Positions 16,058-24,963 of a DNA stretch of 64,000 nucleotides are shown here, one piece after another. The stretch's first letter is position 1; each line of letters starts with the position of its first letter. Origin of the DNA: Cacconaster sp033811195 (GTDB taxonomy: Bacteria > Bacteroidota > Bacteroidia > Bacteroidales > UBA932); NCBI GenBank assembly GCA_033811195.1, contig JAPXOZ010000010.1:17336-81335 (forward strand), written 5' to 3'. The position numbers and the translations under genes were made by a program. Below the pieces are notes generated by a model. It was not told where the DNA came from. It made no database searches and was given only the letters and a program-made list of their open reading frames with translations.

Positions 16058-16938
16058 CAAGCTCTGTTTTTGAAAAACGAAATCAGCTCCTTGACATAAT
16101 CCTGGTTGGTACCGATGCTGACATTGTCCACTTTATACCTGCGCAACAAATGTATTGTATCGCCATAAAGATCCCTATTCCACTGCACGAAGCTGCGACG
16201 CACTTTGGAGGAAGAGGAATCAACCCATATTCCCTGGCCGGTTTCTGCATCACGTATCCTTATAAGGCCAACATCCGGAATCTCTCTTTCCCGGGGATCG
16301 TATATATTGATTACCGAAAGATCGTGGCGTCCGGCAGCAATCTTAAGGGCTTCCTCATAACGCGGTGCCGCATTTTCATCCGTATCCAGCATATCCGAGA
16401 GCAGAAATGCAGTGCAACGCTTTTTAATGGCATTGGTAAGATAGCGCAATGCTTCACCTATGTCGGTTCCCTTCTCCTGCGGTTTAAATTCTAGAATCTC
16501 CCTGATAATCCTCAACAAATGGCTACGCCCTTTTTTGGGAGGAATAAACTTCTCCACCTTACTGCTAAAAAACAGAGCCCCGACCTTGTCGTTGTTGATT
16601 GATGCAGAAAAAGAAAGCACCGCAGCCACCTCAGCCATCAAGTCCTTCTTAGACTTACCCACCGTGCCGAAGGCCCTCGAACCGCTCACATCTATCAGAA
16701 GCATCACAGTAAGCTCCCTCTCCTCTTCGAAGACCTTTATATAAGGAGTTCTAAGGCGGGCGGTGACATTCCAGTCCATACTGCGCACATCGTCGCCGTA
16801 TTGGTACTCTCTTACTTCACTGAAAGCCATACCGCGCCCTTTGAAGGCGGAATGGTACTCACCTGCAAATATCTGATGAGACAAAGCGCGGGTCTTTATC
16901 TCAATCTTCCTGACTTTTTTCAACAAATCTGTTTCCAT
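16057..16938 (-). CDS. DUF58 protein of the Bat operon
   Basis: 293 residues of the DUF58 family, a degenerate vWA-like fold always found beside MoxR ATPases. Visible elements are GRGMAFSEVREYQYGDDVRSMDWN (residues about 36-59), the metal-site-like LLIDVSGSR and AFLLSDMLDTD. It lacks membrane helices, so it is probably a cytoplasmic adaptor between MoxR and the membrane Bat proteins. The ATG at 16938 was preferred over a TTG two codons earlier. The moxR stop lies 13 bases upstream. Confidence 0.92.
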   Translation of the reverse strand: METDLLKKVRKIEIKTRALSHQIFAGEYHSAFKGRGMAFSEVREYQYGDDVRSMDWNVTARLRTPYIKVFEEERELTVMLLIDVSGSRAFGTVGKSKKDLMAEVAAVLSFSASINNDKVGALFFSSKVEKFIPPKKGRSHLLRIIREILEFKPQEKGTDIGEALRYLTNAIKKRCTAFLLSDMLDTDENAAPRYEEALKIAAGRHDLSVINIYDPREREIPDVGLIRIRDAETGQGIWVDSSSSKVRRSFVQWNRDLYGDTIHLLRRYKVDNVSIGTNQDYVKELISFFKNRA

Positions 16939-16951
16939 CGACAATTATCTA

Positions 16952-17944
16952 CTATGGAACTTCCACTGCATTTAGGATATCGGCAATAATAGCCTCTGTA
17001 GTGACATTTTCGGCTTCAGCCTCATAGGTCAGTCCAATTCTGTGTCTTAGTACCTCATAGCAAACCGCCCGGACATCCTCAGGAATCACATAGCCCCTGC
17101 GCTTGATAAATGCATAAGCCTTTGCTGCCAACGATAACGATATGCTGGCACGGGGTGAACCACCAAACGCAATCATGTCCTTCAGTTTAGGAAGATTGTA
17201 TTCTTCAGGATAACGTGTGGCGAAAACTATATCAACTATATATTTTTCAATTTTTTCATCCATGTATACATCTCTGACCACTTCACGTGCACGGACGATG
17301 TCCTCGGGCTTGAGTACTGTAGAGGGTTTTGGGAAGGTACCTGAGTTGTTCATGCGGATAATGAGCTTCTCCTCCTCCTTTTTGGGGTAACTCACAACCA
17401 CCTTAAGCATAAATCGGTCTACCTGGGCCTCAGGCAGAGGATAAGTACCCTCCTGCTCTATAGGGTTTTGTGTTGCCATTACGAGGAAAGGTTGTGGCAG
17501 AGGAAAACTGTCATCACCAATGGTCACCTGACGCTCCTGCATCGCCTCGAGCAATGCGGATTGCACTTTTGCGGGTGAACGGTTGATCTCATCTGCAAGT
17601 ACGAAGTTGGCAAAGATGGGACCCTTCTTAATCTGGAACTGTTCACTCTTCTGACTATAGATGAGCGTACCGATGACGTCTGCCGGTAAAAGGTCCGGGG
17701 TAAACTGTATTCTGCTGAATTTTGCATCCACAATGGATGCGAGAGTATTGATAGCCAAAGTCTTGGCAAGACCGGGCACACCTTCGAGGAGAATATGGCC
17801 ATCAGCCAGAAGTCCGATCAGTAGGTTCTCCACCAGATGTTTCTGACCCACAATGACTTTGTTCATCTCCATCGTAACAATGTCGACGAAGGCACTTTCG
17901 CGTTCTATGCGGTCGTTGAGTTCTTTGATGTTTACGCTGTCCAT
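16952..17944 (-). CDS. moxR: MoxR-type AAA ATPase
   Basis: 330-residue AAA+ ATPase of the MoxR family, first gene of the aerotolerance operon. Walker A GVPGLAKT (residues 55-62), Walker B FVLADEINRSPAK, sensor MATQNPIEQEGTYPLPEAQ and the GSPRASISL motif are all present. MoxR ATPases act as chaperones that activate partner proteins with vWA domains, here DUF58, BatA and BatB. The ATG at 17944 follows a -7 box at 17989-17996 by about 45 bases. Confidence 0.95.
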   Translation of the reverse strand: MDSVNIKELNDRIERESAFVDIVTMEMNKVIVGQKHLVENLLIGLLADGHILLEGVPGLAKTLAINTLASIVDAKFSRIQFTPDLLPADVIGTLIYSQKSEQFQIKKGPIFANFVLADEINRSPAKVQSALLEAMQERQVTIGDDSFPLPQPFLVMATQNPIEQEGTYPLPEAQVDRFMLKVVVSYPKKEEEKLIIRMNNSGTFPKPSTVLKPEDIVRAREVVRDVYMDEKIEKYIVDIVFATRYPEEYNLPKLKDMIAFGGSPRASISLSLAAKAYAFIKRRGYVIPEDVRAVCYEVLRHRIGLTYEAEAENVTTEAIIADILNAVEVP

Positions 17945-17966
17945 ATAGATAAATTGAATATTTTTG

Positions 17967-17996
17967 TACTTTTGTAATTTATAACCTACAAAATTA
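17967..17996. promoter_or_regulatory. Divergent promoters for moxR-bat operon and truA
   Basis: Plus strand: TACTTTTG at 17967-17974 fits a -7 box for truA. Minus strand: TAATTTTG (17996-17989) fits a -7 box for moxR. The boxes face one another across 14 bases, so both predicted start sites fall in the same short stretch and the two promoters should compete. Confidence 0.5.
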
Positions 17997-18010
17997 ATAT
18001 ATTTTTTCCA

Positions 18011-18772
18011 ATGCGGCTATTTGTTTCCATCTCTTTTAACGGCGGTGCTTACAGCGGATGGCAGATCCAGAAGAATGCTATTTCCGTGCAGGCCGTTCTG
18101 GAGAGGGCACTGACTCTCGCAACTGGAGAACAAATTTCTGTCATTGGTGCCGGAAGAACGGATGCAGGGGTCAATGCCAAAGGATTCATCGCACATTTCG
18201 ACATCTCACCGGAATGCACCAGAAAGCCTGAGTATATATTAGGCAAATTAAATGCCATTCTTCCTTCGGATATCATTGCCCAGAATATTTGTCAGGTTTC
18301 AGACGATGCGCACGCACGTTTTGATGCCATAAGCCGCACATACAGATACTATGTCCATACCGAAAAGGACCCTTTTGCCATTTTTTCATATCACTACAGA
18401 CACCGCCTTAATATTGAAAGAATGAATATTGCAGCTAGACTTCTGCTCGGAACAAAGGATTTTTCCAGTTTTGAAAAAGTCGGCAGCGACAACAATACTT
18501 CCATTTGCACTGTCACTTCAGCTCTCTGGAAGAGTCTTGATGAGACACACCTATGTTTTGAAGTTACTGCGGATCGTTTTTTGAGAAATATGGTCAGAGC
18601 TATGGTTGGCACACTTTTGGATGTCGGCAGAGGAAAGAGAGAACCGGAATGGATGGCACAACTGATAGGTGAAAAAGAGCGCTGCAAGGCAGGACAGTCA
18701 GTTCCCGGTCACGCACTTTTCTTGACGGAAGTCAAATATCCCTATCCCCTCTTTGAAAACAATAAAAAATAA
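18011..18772 (+). CDS. truA: tRNA pseudouridine(38-40) synthase TruA
   Basis: TruA converts U38-U40 in the anticodon arm of many tRNAs to pseudouridine. 253 residues with catalytic D51 in GAGRTDAGVNA, the FDAISRTYRYYVHT segment and the RNMVRAMVGTLLDVGRG motif. The length and start (MRLFVSISFNGGAYSGWQ) are typical. It is transcribed divergently from the bat operon and lies 14 bases before the ExbB-like gene. Confidence 0.97.
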   Translation: MRLFVSISFNGGAYSGWQIQKNAISVQAVLERALTLATGEQISVIGAGRTDAGVNAKGFIAHFDISPECTRKPEYILGKLNAILPSDIIAQNICQVSDDAHARFDAISRTYRYYVHTEKDPFAIFSYHYRHRLNIERMNIAARLLLGTKDFSSFEKVGSDNNTSICTVTSALWKSLDETHLCFEVTADRFLRNMVRAMVGTLLDVGRGKREPEWMAQLIGEKERCKAGQSVPGHALFLTEVKYPYPLFENNKK

Positions 18773-18786
18773 AAACAGATATATTT

Positions 18787-19488
18787 ATGCTTTTTACATT
18801 TCTACAGACAAGCACTGAAGTGATCGAGGGCACAATTGCCCCGGTGCAAGAGAACATGTCATTGATTGATATGGCAATCAAAGGTGGATGGCTGATGATA
18901 GTGCTCGCACTACTCTCCGTCATAGGCCTATATATTTTTGGCGAAAGATGGTGGGCCATCAGAAGAGCCGGAAAAATCAGTAAGACCTTTATGAAAGACA
19001 TCAATGACTACATCCTGGATGGTAAAATCAAGTCTGCTCTGGGGCTTTGCAAAAAAACCTCTTCCCCAATTGCCAGGCTGGTAGAGAAAGGAATCGAAAG
19101 AATTGACAAACCCCTTACAGACATACAGACAGCAGTGGAAAATGTCGGCAACCTCGAAGTTGCCAAGCTCGAGAAGAGCCTTCCCTTCCTGGCCACAATC
19201 GCCGGCGGTGCACCTATGATAGGATTTCTCGGTACGGTAATGGGTATGATCCAGGCATTCTTCAATATGTCACAGGCAGGAAACAACATAGACATCTCTC
19301 TACTCTCGGATGGTATTTATACAGCTATGATTACCACCGTAGGTGGTCTTATAGTGGGCATCATGGCATATTTCGGCTACAATTACCTCACCGCAAGGGT
19401 ATCTGATGTGGTGTTCAAGATGGAAAATATCACCATCGATCTTCTTGACACATTGCAGTCCAAACAGGAGGACTCCAACCTTTATTGA
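18787..19488 (+). CDS. exbB: MotA/TolQ/ExbB proton channel protein
   Basis: 233 residues with three membrane segments: about 36-55 (GGWLMIVLALLSVIGLYIFG), about 133-155 (FLATIAGGAPMIGFLGTVMGMI) and about 178-203. The GxxGTVxGM motif of the ExbB/TolQ family is clear (GFLGTVMGM). Together with ExbD it forms the proton-driven motor that energises TonB in the inner membrane. The gene is followed 7 bases later by exbD and then a TonB-like gene, so this is a complete energy-transduction operon that could serve receptors such as the one at 1-1970. Confidence 0.92.
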   Translation: MLFTFLQTSTEVIEGTIAPVQENMSLIDMAIKGGWLMIVLALLSVIGLYIFGERWWAIRRAGKISKTFMKDINDYILDGKIKSALGLCKKTSSPIARLVEKGIERIDKPLTDIQTAVENVGNLEVAKLEKSLPFLATIAGGAPMIGFLGTVMGMIQAFFNMSQAGNNIDISLLSDGIYTAMITTVGGLIVGIMAYFGYNYLTARVSDVVFKMENITIDLLDTLQSKQEDSNLY

Positions 19489-19495
19489 TCAGGTT

Positions 19496-19909
19496 ATGGC
19501 CATCAAACGTAAAACCAAGCCGGAAGCCTCATTTTCCATGTCCTCTATGACGGACATCGTGTTTCTGTTGCTCTTATTTTTCTTAATAACCTCCACGCTG
19601 GTCAATCCCAACGCACTCAAGCTCCTGTTACCCAAGAGTACCGGCCAGATATCGGCCAAGGCTACAGTGAGCGTTTCCATAAAGCACTATCCCGAGCAGA
19701 ACATGGTCTCTTACCACATCAATGGTAATCAGATACCCATCCGCTTTGACCAGATCGAGGGGAACGTTATCAATCTCCTCCAAGGGGAAGATGACCCAAC
19801 CTTCTCTATTTATGCAGACGAGACCGTCCCTATAAAGGAAGTAGTGGCATTGATGAACATTGCGAAACGAAACAAATTCAAAGTAATAATGGCGACCTCG
19901 CCGGAATAA
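19496..19909 (+). CDS. exbD: ExbD/TolR biopolymer transport protein
   Basis: 137 residues. Short cytoplasmic basic start (MAIKRKTKPEASFSMSSMTD), one membrane helix (IVFLLLLFFLITSTLV, about 21-37) with the conserved Asp (D20) just before it, then a periplasmic domain with the IYADETVPIKEVVALMNIAK motif. The Asp is part of the proton path shared with ExbB. The ATG at 19496 begins 7 bases after exbB; a longer upstream frame inside exbB has no family resemblance and was dropped. Confidence 0.92.
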   Translation: MAIKRKTKPEASFSMSSMTDIVFLLLLFFLITSTLVNPNALKLLLPKSTGQISAKATVSVSIKHYPEQNMVSYHINGNQIPIRFDQIEGNVINLLQGEDDPTFSIYADETVPIKEVVALMNIAKRNKFKVIMATSPE

Positions 19910-19919
19910 TAGACTGAAA

Positions 19920-20675
19920 ATGAGTTCCGGAAGCAAAGACGGCAAATCCAATATGTTCGGTATCGGACTGACGGTGATATTCCATATCGCCCTGCTCTTT
20001 ATTGGTGTCGGCTCCGGACTCAAATACAACTATCCGCCTCCCGAAGAGCAGGCAATCCTTATGGATTTTATCTCCGAGGAGGAGCTCAAACCCATTGAGG
20101 TAGCAGCCGGTATCGAGCCCAGGGCTCCAAACCCTAATCCTGAAGAGGATGTAAGGCTTGTGCAACGCTCCGAAGGTCCTGTGGAGGGGACAAAGAGCAA
20201 TGAAGCCCTTGAGGCTACTGTCGGTGATGATGGTGATGTGGAGGTACCCGAACCGCCCCGCAAGGAGATCAACCGCAGGGCTCTCTTCCCCACAGCCAAC
20301 AACGATAAGAATGACACACTTGCGCCTCAAACAGCAGAACGCCCCTCTGACAATCTTACAGCAGGACACCCCCAGGGTAATACACGGACCGGCTCTACTG
20401 ACGGCACTCCCAGTGCTCAACTCAAAGGACGCTCATTAATGGGTTCCTTACCTCTCCCCGAATATTCCGTGCAGGCCTCCGGCCGTGTGGTGGTAAAGAT
20501 AATGGTGGATAAAAATGGCAATGTGACCTCTGCACAACCCGGCGTTGCAGGTACCACAGTTACAAACAGGACCCTCTGGGAGGCAGCAAAGGAAGCCGCT
20601 CTCAAAGCCAAATTCAACACTAGCAGCGCCATATCTCAAGAAGGTACCATTACCTATATTTTCACACTGAAATAA
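19920..20675 (+). CDS. TonB-like energy transducer
   Basis: 251 residues: N-terminal anchor helix (about 12-31, MFGIGLTVIFHIALLFIGVG), a proline/glutamate-rich periplasmic linker (about 38-150) and a C-terminal TonB-type domain from about 165 (RVVVKIMVDKNGNVTSAQPG, then EAALKAKF). The gene lies 10 bases after exbD. It contacts outer-membrane receptors and transmits proton-motive force. The C-terminal domain is shorter than classic TonB and lacks a clear YP motif, so it may be a TolA/TonB hybrid type. Confidence 0.82.
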   Translation: MSSGSKDGKSNMFGIGLTVIFHIALLFIGVGSGLKYNYPPPEEQAILMDFISEEELKPIEVAAGIEPRAPNPNPEEDVRLVQRSEGPVEGTKSNEALEATVGDDGDVEVPEPPRKEINRRALFPTANNDKNDTLAPQTAERPSDNLTAGHPQGNTRTGSTDGTPSAQLKGRSLMGSLPLPEYSVQASGRVVVKIMVDKNGNVTSAQPGVAGTTVTNRTLWEAAKEAALKAKFNTSSAISQEGTITYIFTLK

Positions 20676-20687
20676 CTCTCTTTTAAT

Positions 20688-20695
20688 TATATTTG
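20688..20695 (+). promoter_or_regulatory. -7 box for the GHL10 gene
   Basis: TATATTTG, an exact TAnnTTTG match followed by C, 33 bases before the ATG at 20728 and just after the TonB-like stop. It makes the glycosidase-like gene a separate transcript. Confidence 0.5.
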
Positions 20696-20727
20696 CGGGT
20701 AATTCATCAATTAACAGAAATTCCGCA

Positions 20728-22287
20728 ATGAAAAGAGTCATTTCCACATTTATGATGCTGATGGTTGTCATCAGCGTTTGTTTTTCACAAGAATTGCCAA
20801 AACGTGAGTTCCGCGGCGCCTGGTTGCATATTGTCGGTAATCAGCAGATGCGGACAATGACCATGGAGGAGATCCAGGCATGGTTTGTAAAATCACTGGA
20901 CAAACTCCGGAAACTTGGCTGCAATGCCATTCTTTTCCAGGTAAGACCCCAGGCAGATGCTTTCTATGAGTCGGATATAGAGCCTTGGACCCGTTTTCTG
21001 ACTGGAGAGCAGGGCAAAGCACCCGATCCATACTGGGACCCTATGGCATTTCTGATCAAAGAGACTCATGCACGCGGAATGGAGTTCCACGCCTGGCTCA
21101 ATCCCTATCGTGTAACTTCAAACGATACCGAGGTACTCCATCCCGATCATCTCTATTTCAAGAAACCGGAGATCTTCAAAAAATACGGCAAACAACTCTA
21201 TTTCGATCCGGGCGAGCCCGAATCGGTATCCCACACCGTAAAGGTTATCGTGGATATCGTCAATAGGTATGATGTGGATGCCATTCATTTTGATGACTAT
21301 TTTTATCCCTATCCGGTACCTTACGAAGAGTTCCACGATGACGCATCTTTTGTAAAATATGGAAAAGCCCAGGGGTTTGAGTATTGGCAAAAGAATGACT
21401 GGAGAAGAAATAACGTGGAGACCCTGATGCGGGAAATCAATATTGCCATCAAAGCTATCAAACCATGGATAAGGTTTGGTATTTCTCCTTTCGGAATCCA
21501 TAAGAATCTAAAGGACACCCCCGATGGCAGCGGCAGTAAGACAAACGGCCTCTCCAACTATGAGCAACTTTTCGCGGATGTTCCTGGTTGGGCAGAAAAG
21601 GGGATTATAGATTATATAGTACCTCAGATTTATTGGAAAATCGGTCATCCGGCTGCCGATTACGATGTGCTTATAAATTGGTGGAACGATAGCAATTTCA
21701 AAGGACACCTATATATCGGACAAAATATCTCAACATTCAACGAGCCCGATCTCGACAATCCTAAAATCACTCAGATGCCGAGAAAAATGGAACTCGTACG
21801 CACTCTGCCCAATGTGGATGGCAATGTATGGTGGCCGGGCTGGACATTGGTCCCCGCACCGGTGATTAAAGCTGAAGGGCAACGCCAGACGCCTCCCCGC
21901 GTGGTGGAACAGGCACCCTCTCTTCCCTTCTCCATTACTGACTCTTTGGAAAATGTATATCAGCGATACCCGGCTCTGATACCCGCATACACCGATATTG
22001 ATGATATCAATCCCAATCCCGTAGAGTCCATAAAGATAAAAAGAGGTTCTATCGTATGGGAAGTAGAACCCTCTGATGATGTAATGCAGGAGCCCCACTT
22101 TTATGTAGTTTACAGATTTCCGGAAAAGGAAGAGATAAATTTGGATGACAGCCAATACATTTTTAAAATCACAAAAGATCAGAGCTTCAAACCGGAAGGA
22201 AAGCGAGACCGCAAATTCAAATATGTGGTAACTGTGGTTGACAGATGCTGGAACGAAAGCACAGCCTCAAAAGCGGTTGTTTGGTAA
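20728..22287 (+). CDS. Exported GHL10 (DUF187) glycoside-hydrolase-like protein
   Basis: 519 residues: signal peptide (1-22, ending CFSQ), then a TIM-barrel-like GHL10/DUF187 domain of about 320 residues with the family landmarks EFRGAWLHIVGN, CNAILFQVRPQADAFY, FHAWLNPYRV, VDAIHFDDYFYPYPVPY and WIRFGISPFGIH. The DDYFYP and NPYR stretches hold likely acid residues. The last 110 residues look like a fibronectin-type beta domain. GHL10 proteins are linked to cell-envelope or polysaccharide processing, but the bond cut is unknown. It ends before a terminator and repeat block at 22364-22420. Confidence 0.88.
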   Translation: MKRVISTFMMLMVVISVCFSQELPKREFRGAWLHIVGNQQMRTMTMEEIQAWFVKSLDKLRKLGCNAILFQVRPQADAFYESDIEPWTRFLTGEQGKAPDPYWDPMAFLIKETHARGMEFHAWLNPYRVTSNDTEVLHPDHLYFKKPEIFKKYGKQLYFDPGEPESVSHTVKVIVDIVNRYDVDAIHFDDYFYPYPVPYEEFHDDASFVKYGKAQGFEYWQKNDWRRNNVETLMREINIAIKAIKPWIRFGISPFGIHKNLKDTPDGSGSKTNGLSNYEQLFADVPGWAEKGIIDYIVPQIYWKIGHPAADYDVLINWWNDSNFKGHLYIGQNISTFNEPDLDNPKITQMPRKMELVRTLPNVDGNVWWPGWTLVPAPVIKAEGQRQTPPRVVEQAPSLPFSITDSLENVYQRYPALIPAYTDIDDINPNPVESIKIKRGSIVWEVEPSDDVMQEPHFYVVYRFPEKEEINLDDSQYIFKITKDQSFKPEGKRDRKFKYVVTVVDRCWNESTASKAVVW

Positions 22288-22363
22288 CGTAACTCGTATA
22301 TATTAGACGAATAGTCCTACAAAATAACTTAGCACTTCCCTAAACTAAACACTACAATTACTC

Positions 22364-22394
22364 ACTCAGAACTCCTTACTAGGAACTCAGAACT
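22364..22394 (-). repeat. Intergenic repeat, copy 1 (next to pruA terminator)
   Basis: On the minus strand the element reads AGTTCTGAGTTCC, then after 21 bases from its start AGTTCTGAGT. It begins directly after the T-run of the pruA terminator. A second copy with identical spacing follows the tdk terminator at 52647-52677, sharing 19 exact bases (TTTTTT plus the first unit). Confidence 0.7.
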
Positions 22395-22396
22395 AA

Positions 22397-22420
22397 AAAA
22401 TGGCCTCTCGAGGCCATTTT
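22397..22420 (-). terminator. Terminator of pruA, probably bidirectional
   Basis: Perfect inverted arms AAAATGGCCTC and GAGGCCATTTT start 1 base beyond the pruA stop. T-runs lie on both sides, so it can also end the plus-strand GHL10 transcript, which stops at 22287. Confidence 0.85.
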
Positions 22421-22421
22421 A

Positions 22422-24047
22422 TTATTTCATATAAGAGTATCTGTAATCCGTAGGAGATACCAGAGTCTCTTTTATTGTACGGGGGATTGTCCAGCGAATG
22501 AGGTTGAACTCACCACCGGCCTTGTCGTTGGTGCCTGAGGCGCGGGAGCCGCCAAAGGGCTGCATTCCTACAACTGCTCCGGTAGGCTTATCGTTGATGT
22601 AGAAGTTACCTGCCGTATAGCGCAGTTTGTCGGCTATTTTCTGCACTGCAATCCTATCTCTGCCAAATACTGCACCTGTAAGACCGTAGATGGTAGAGTT
22701 GTCGCAAAGCTCAACTGCCCTATCCATTTCCTCATCCTTATATACATATACTGTGAGAACGGGACCAAAGATCTCCTCAACCATAGATTTGAAATGAGGA
22801 TTTGTAGTCTCAATAACGGTAGGATGAACAAAGTAACCCTTGCTCTTGTCATATTTGCCACCCATTACTATCTTGGCATCCTTGCTATTGCGTGCAAGAT
22901 CTATATAAGAAACAATATTATCAAAAGAGGCTTCGTCAATTACCGCATTTACAAAGTTCGAGGGATCGCAAACATCTCCCATCTTAATCTCTGCTGCCTG
23001 CTCCTTAATGCCCTCAAGGATTGCAGGCCAAAGTGAAGCGGGGACATACATTCTTGAAGCTGCCGAGCACTTCTGGCCCTGGAACTCAAATGCACCGCAG
23101 AATGCTGCAGTAGCTACCTCCTGTACAGGCGCTGAGGGATGAACGAAGATAAAGTCCTTGCCACCGGTCTCTCCCACCAAACGAGGATATGAAATATATT
23201 TCTCAAGATTGTTAGCTACCTGCTTCCAAAGGGTATTGAAAGTGCCGTTGGAGCCTGTAAAGTGCACTCCTGCCAGATATTTGGAATTGAAGATAACACT
23301 TCCGATTACCGAACCGGGACCGGGAAGGAAGTTGATTACGCCGTCAGGCACACCTGCTTCCTTGAAGATCTTCATAAGATAGAAGTTGGATAGAATTGCA
23401 GTAGTCGCCGGCTTCCATACGGTCACATTCCCCATCAAAATAGGAGACATATTCAAGTTAGCGGCAATAGAAGTGAAATTAAAGGGACTTAATGCAAACA
23501 CAAAGCCTTCAAGGGCTCTATACTCAACACTGTTGATCTGTCCCGGACCACTCTTAGGCTGAAAACCGTAGAGTTTTCCAGCAAAATGCGCATTGTAGCG
23601 AAGGAAGTCAATCAACTCGCAAGCAGCGTCAATTTCTGACTGGTATATATTCTTGCTCTGTCCGAGCATTGTGGAAGCATTGATGACGGCGCGGTACTTG
23701 CCCGCAATCAAATCAGCAATCTTCAACAATATGGTGGCGCGGACAGTCCAGTCAAGCTCCGACCACTCTTTGTGAGCTGCCATTGCCGCATCTATAGCCA
23801 TCTGTACCTCCTTCTCCCCTGCCTTATGGTAAGTGGCGAGCACATGCTGATGATTGTGCGGCATCACCACTTTACCAGTATTGCCGGTGCGTACCTCTTT
23901 GCCTCCAATGATCAGAGGGATATCTATCACTTGCGAACTCTGTTTCTTGAGTTCTGCCTCAAGCGCTTCCCTTTCAGGAGAACCTTTAAGATAAGTTTTT
24001 ACCGGTTCATTTGCCGGTAGCGGAAAAGAAAATATTGCATTTTTCAT
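22422..24047 (-). CDS. pruA: L-glutamate gamma-semialdehyde (1-pyrroline-5-carboxylate) dehydrogenase
   Basis: 541-residue aldehyde dehydrogenase that oxidises glutamate semialdehyde to glutamate with NAD, the second step of proline breakdown. Present are the FSPFNFTSIAANLN and GNVTVWKPATTAILSN segments, the glutamate site LVGETGGKDF, the catalytic cysteine in FQGQKCSAASRMYVP, and the final PFGGSRASGTNDKAGG. The length agrees with the single-domain P5C dehydrogenases of Bacteroidetes and eukaryotes rather than the bifunctional PutA. A proline dehydrogenase gene is not in this window. It has its own promoter (24073-24080) and terminator, so it is monocistronic. Confidence 0.95.
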   Translation of the reverse strand: MKNAIFSFPLPANEPVKTYLKGSPEREALEAELKKQSSQVIDIPLIIGGKEVRTGNTGKVVMPHNHQHVLATYHKAGEKEVQMAIDAAMAAHKEWSELDWTVRATILLKIADLIAGKYRAVINASTMLGQSKNIYQSEIDAACELIDFLRYNAHFAGKLYGFQPKSGPGQINSVEYRALEGFVFALSPFNFTSIAANLNMSPILMGNVTVWKPATTAILSNFYLMKIFKEAGVPDGVINFLPGPGSVIGSVIFNSKYLAGVHFTGSNGTFNTLWKQVANNLEKYISYPRLVGETGGKDFIFVHPSAPVQEVATAAFCGAFEFQGQKCSAASRMYVPASLWPAILEGIKEQAAEIKMGDVCDPSNFVNAVIDEASFDNIVSYIDLARNSKDAKIVMGGKYDKSKGYFVHPTVIETTNPHFKSMVEEIFGPVLTVYVYKDEEMDRAVELCDNSTIYGLTGAVFGRDRIAVQKIADKLRYTAGNFYINDKPTGAVVGMQPFGGSRASGTNDKAGGEFNLIRWTIPRTIKETLVSPTDYRYSYMK

Positions 24048-24072
24048 ATTGATTGTTGTTTTAATTATTCAG

Positions 24073-24109
24073 CAAATATAACTAAATAAGAATAAATTTT
24101 CTAATTTTG
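24073..24109. promoter_or_regulatory. Divergent promoters for pruA and the omega-amidase-like gene
   Basis: Minus strand TATATTTG (24080-24073) serves pruA with a leader near 20 bases. Plus strand TAATTTTG (24102-24109) serves the nitrilase-family gene, about 24 bases before its ATG. Both match TAnnTTTG exactly. Confidence 0.55.
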
Positions 24110-24132
24110 GCAACTGTTATTAACAAAATAGT

Positions 24133-24894
24133 ATGAAAATAGCACTTGTACAACATGATATCGTATGGGCTGAGCCCGAGATGAATTGCAATCATATATC
24201 CGAATTGCTTGAACAAATACCCCAGGTAGACCTCGTAGTACTACCTGAAATGTTCTCCACAGGATTTGCCACAAAACCCGAAGGAATAGCTGAAAATGAA
24301 CCCAGTACATCTTTGGAATGGATGAAAGAGAGTGCTGCAATTATGGATTGTGCCATAGTGGGAAGTGTGGCGCTAAAAACAGAAAAAGGATATTTCAATC
24401 GATTCTATTTTGTAAAACCTAACGGTGATGTGATAACTTATGACAAACGTCACCTTTTCACATACGGAGGTGAGCATCTTACTTTCAATCCTGGAAAGGA
24501 GCGCATTGTAATTGAATGGCGCGGAGTGAGGATTCTTCCTATTATCTGCTACGATCTGCGTTTTCCGGTATGGAGTCGCAATCGAGGGGACTACGACATG
24601 ATTATTTGTGTAGCTAGCTGGTCAATACCCCGCCGTTACCATTGGGACACACTAATAAGAGCAAGAGCTATCGAAAACCAGTGCTATGTGGCAGCAGTAA
24701 ACCGTATCGGCACCGACCCTAACCGCGAATATGACGGTGGAACAGCATTTATCGACCCTTATGGACATCCTATCGCACTCTGCAGTGACAACAAAGAAGA
24801 GATAATAATCTGCGAAACCGACCTTCAGATGCTCGAAAATTACAGAAAAAAGTTTCCCGCCCTTGGAGACAGGGATAATTTTTCAATCCTTTAA
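24133..24894 (+). CDS. Carbon-nitrogen hydrolase, omega-amidase-like (YafV type)
   Basis: 253-residue nitrilase-superfamily enzyme with the full triad E39 (LPEMFSTGF), K105 (YDKRHLF) and C139 (IICYDLRFP). The sequence around the triad (EMFSTGF, FTYGGEHLTFNPG, WSIPRRYHWDTLIRARAIENQ, VAAVNRIGTDPN) matches omega-amidases, which hydrolyse alpha-ketoglutaramate or alpha-ketosuccinamate as metabolite repair after glutamine transamination. The start and length are as in that family. It is divergent from pruA, another glutamate-forming enzyme; a shared role in glutamate supply is only an inference. Confidence 0.9.
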   Translation: MKIALVQHDIVWAEPEMNCNHISELLEQIPQVDLVVLPEMFSTGFATKPEGIAENEPSTSLEWMKESAAIMDCAIVGSVALKTEKGYFNRFYFVKPNGDVITYDKRHLFTYGGEHLTFNPGKERIVIEWRGVRILPIICYDLRFPVWSRNRGDYDMIICVASWSIPRRYHWDTLIRARAIENQCYVAAVNRIGTDPNREYDGGTAFIDPYGHPIALCSDNKEEIIICETDLQMLENYRKKFPALGDRDNFSIL

Positions 24895-24963
24895 TGGATT
24901 ATACGGCAAAACTTCTGTAAAAATTATTTCAACGGAATAACTTATTCTGCTTCTGTAAATTAT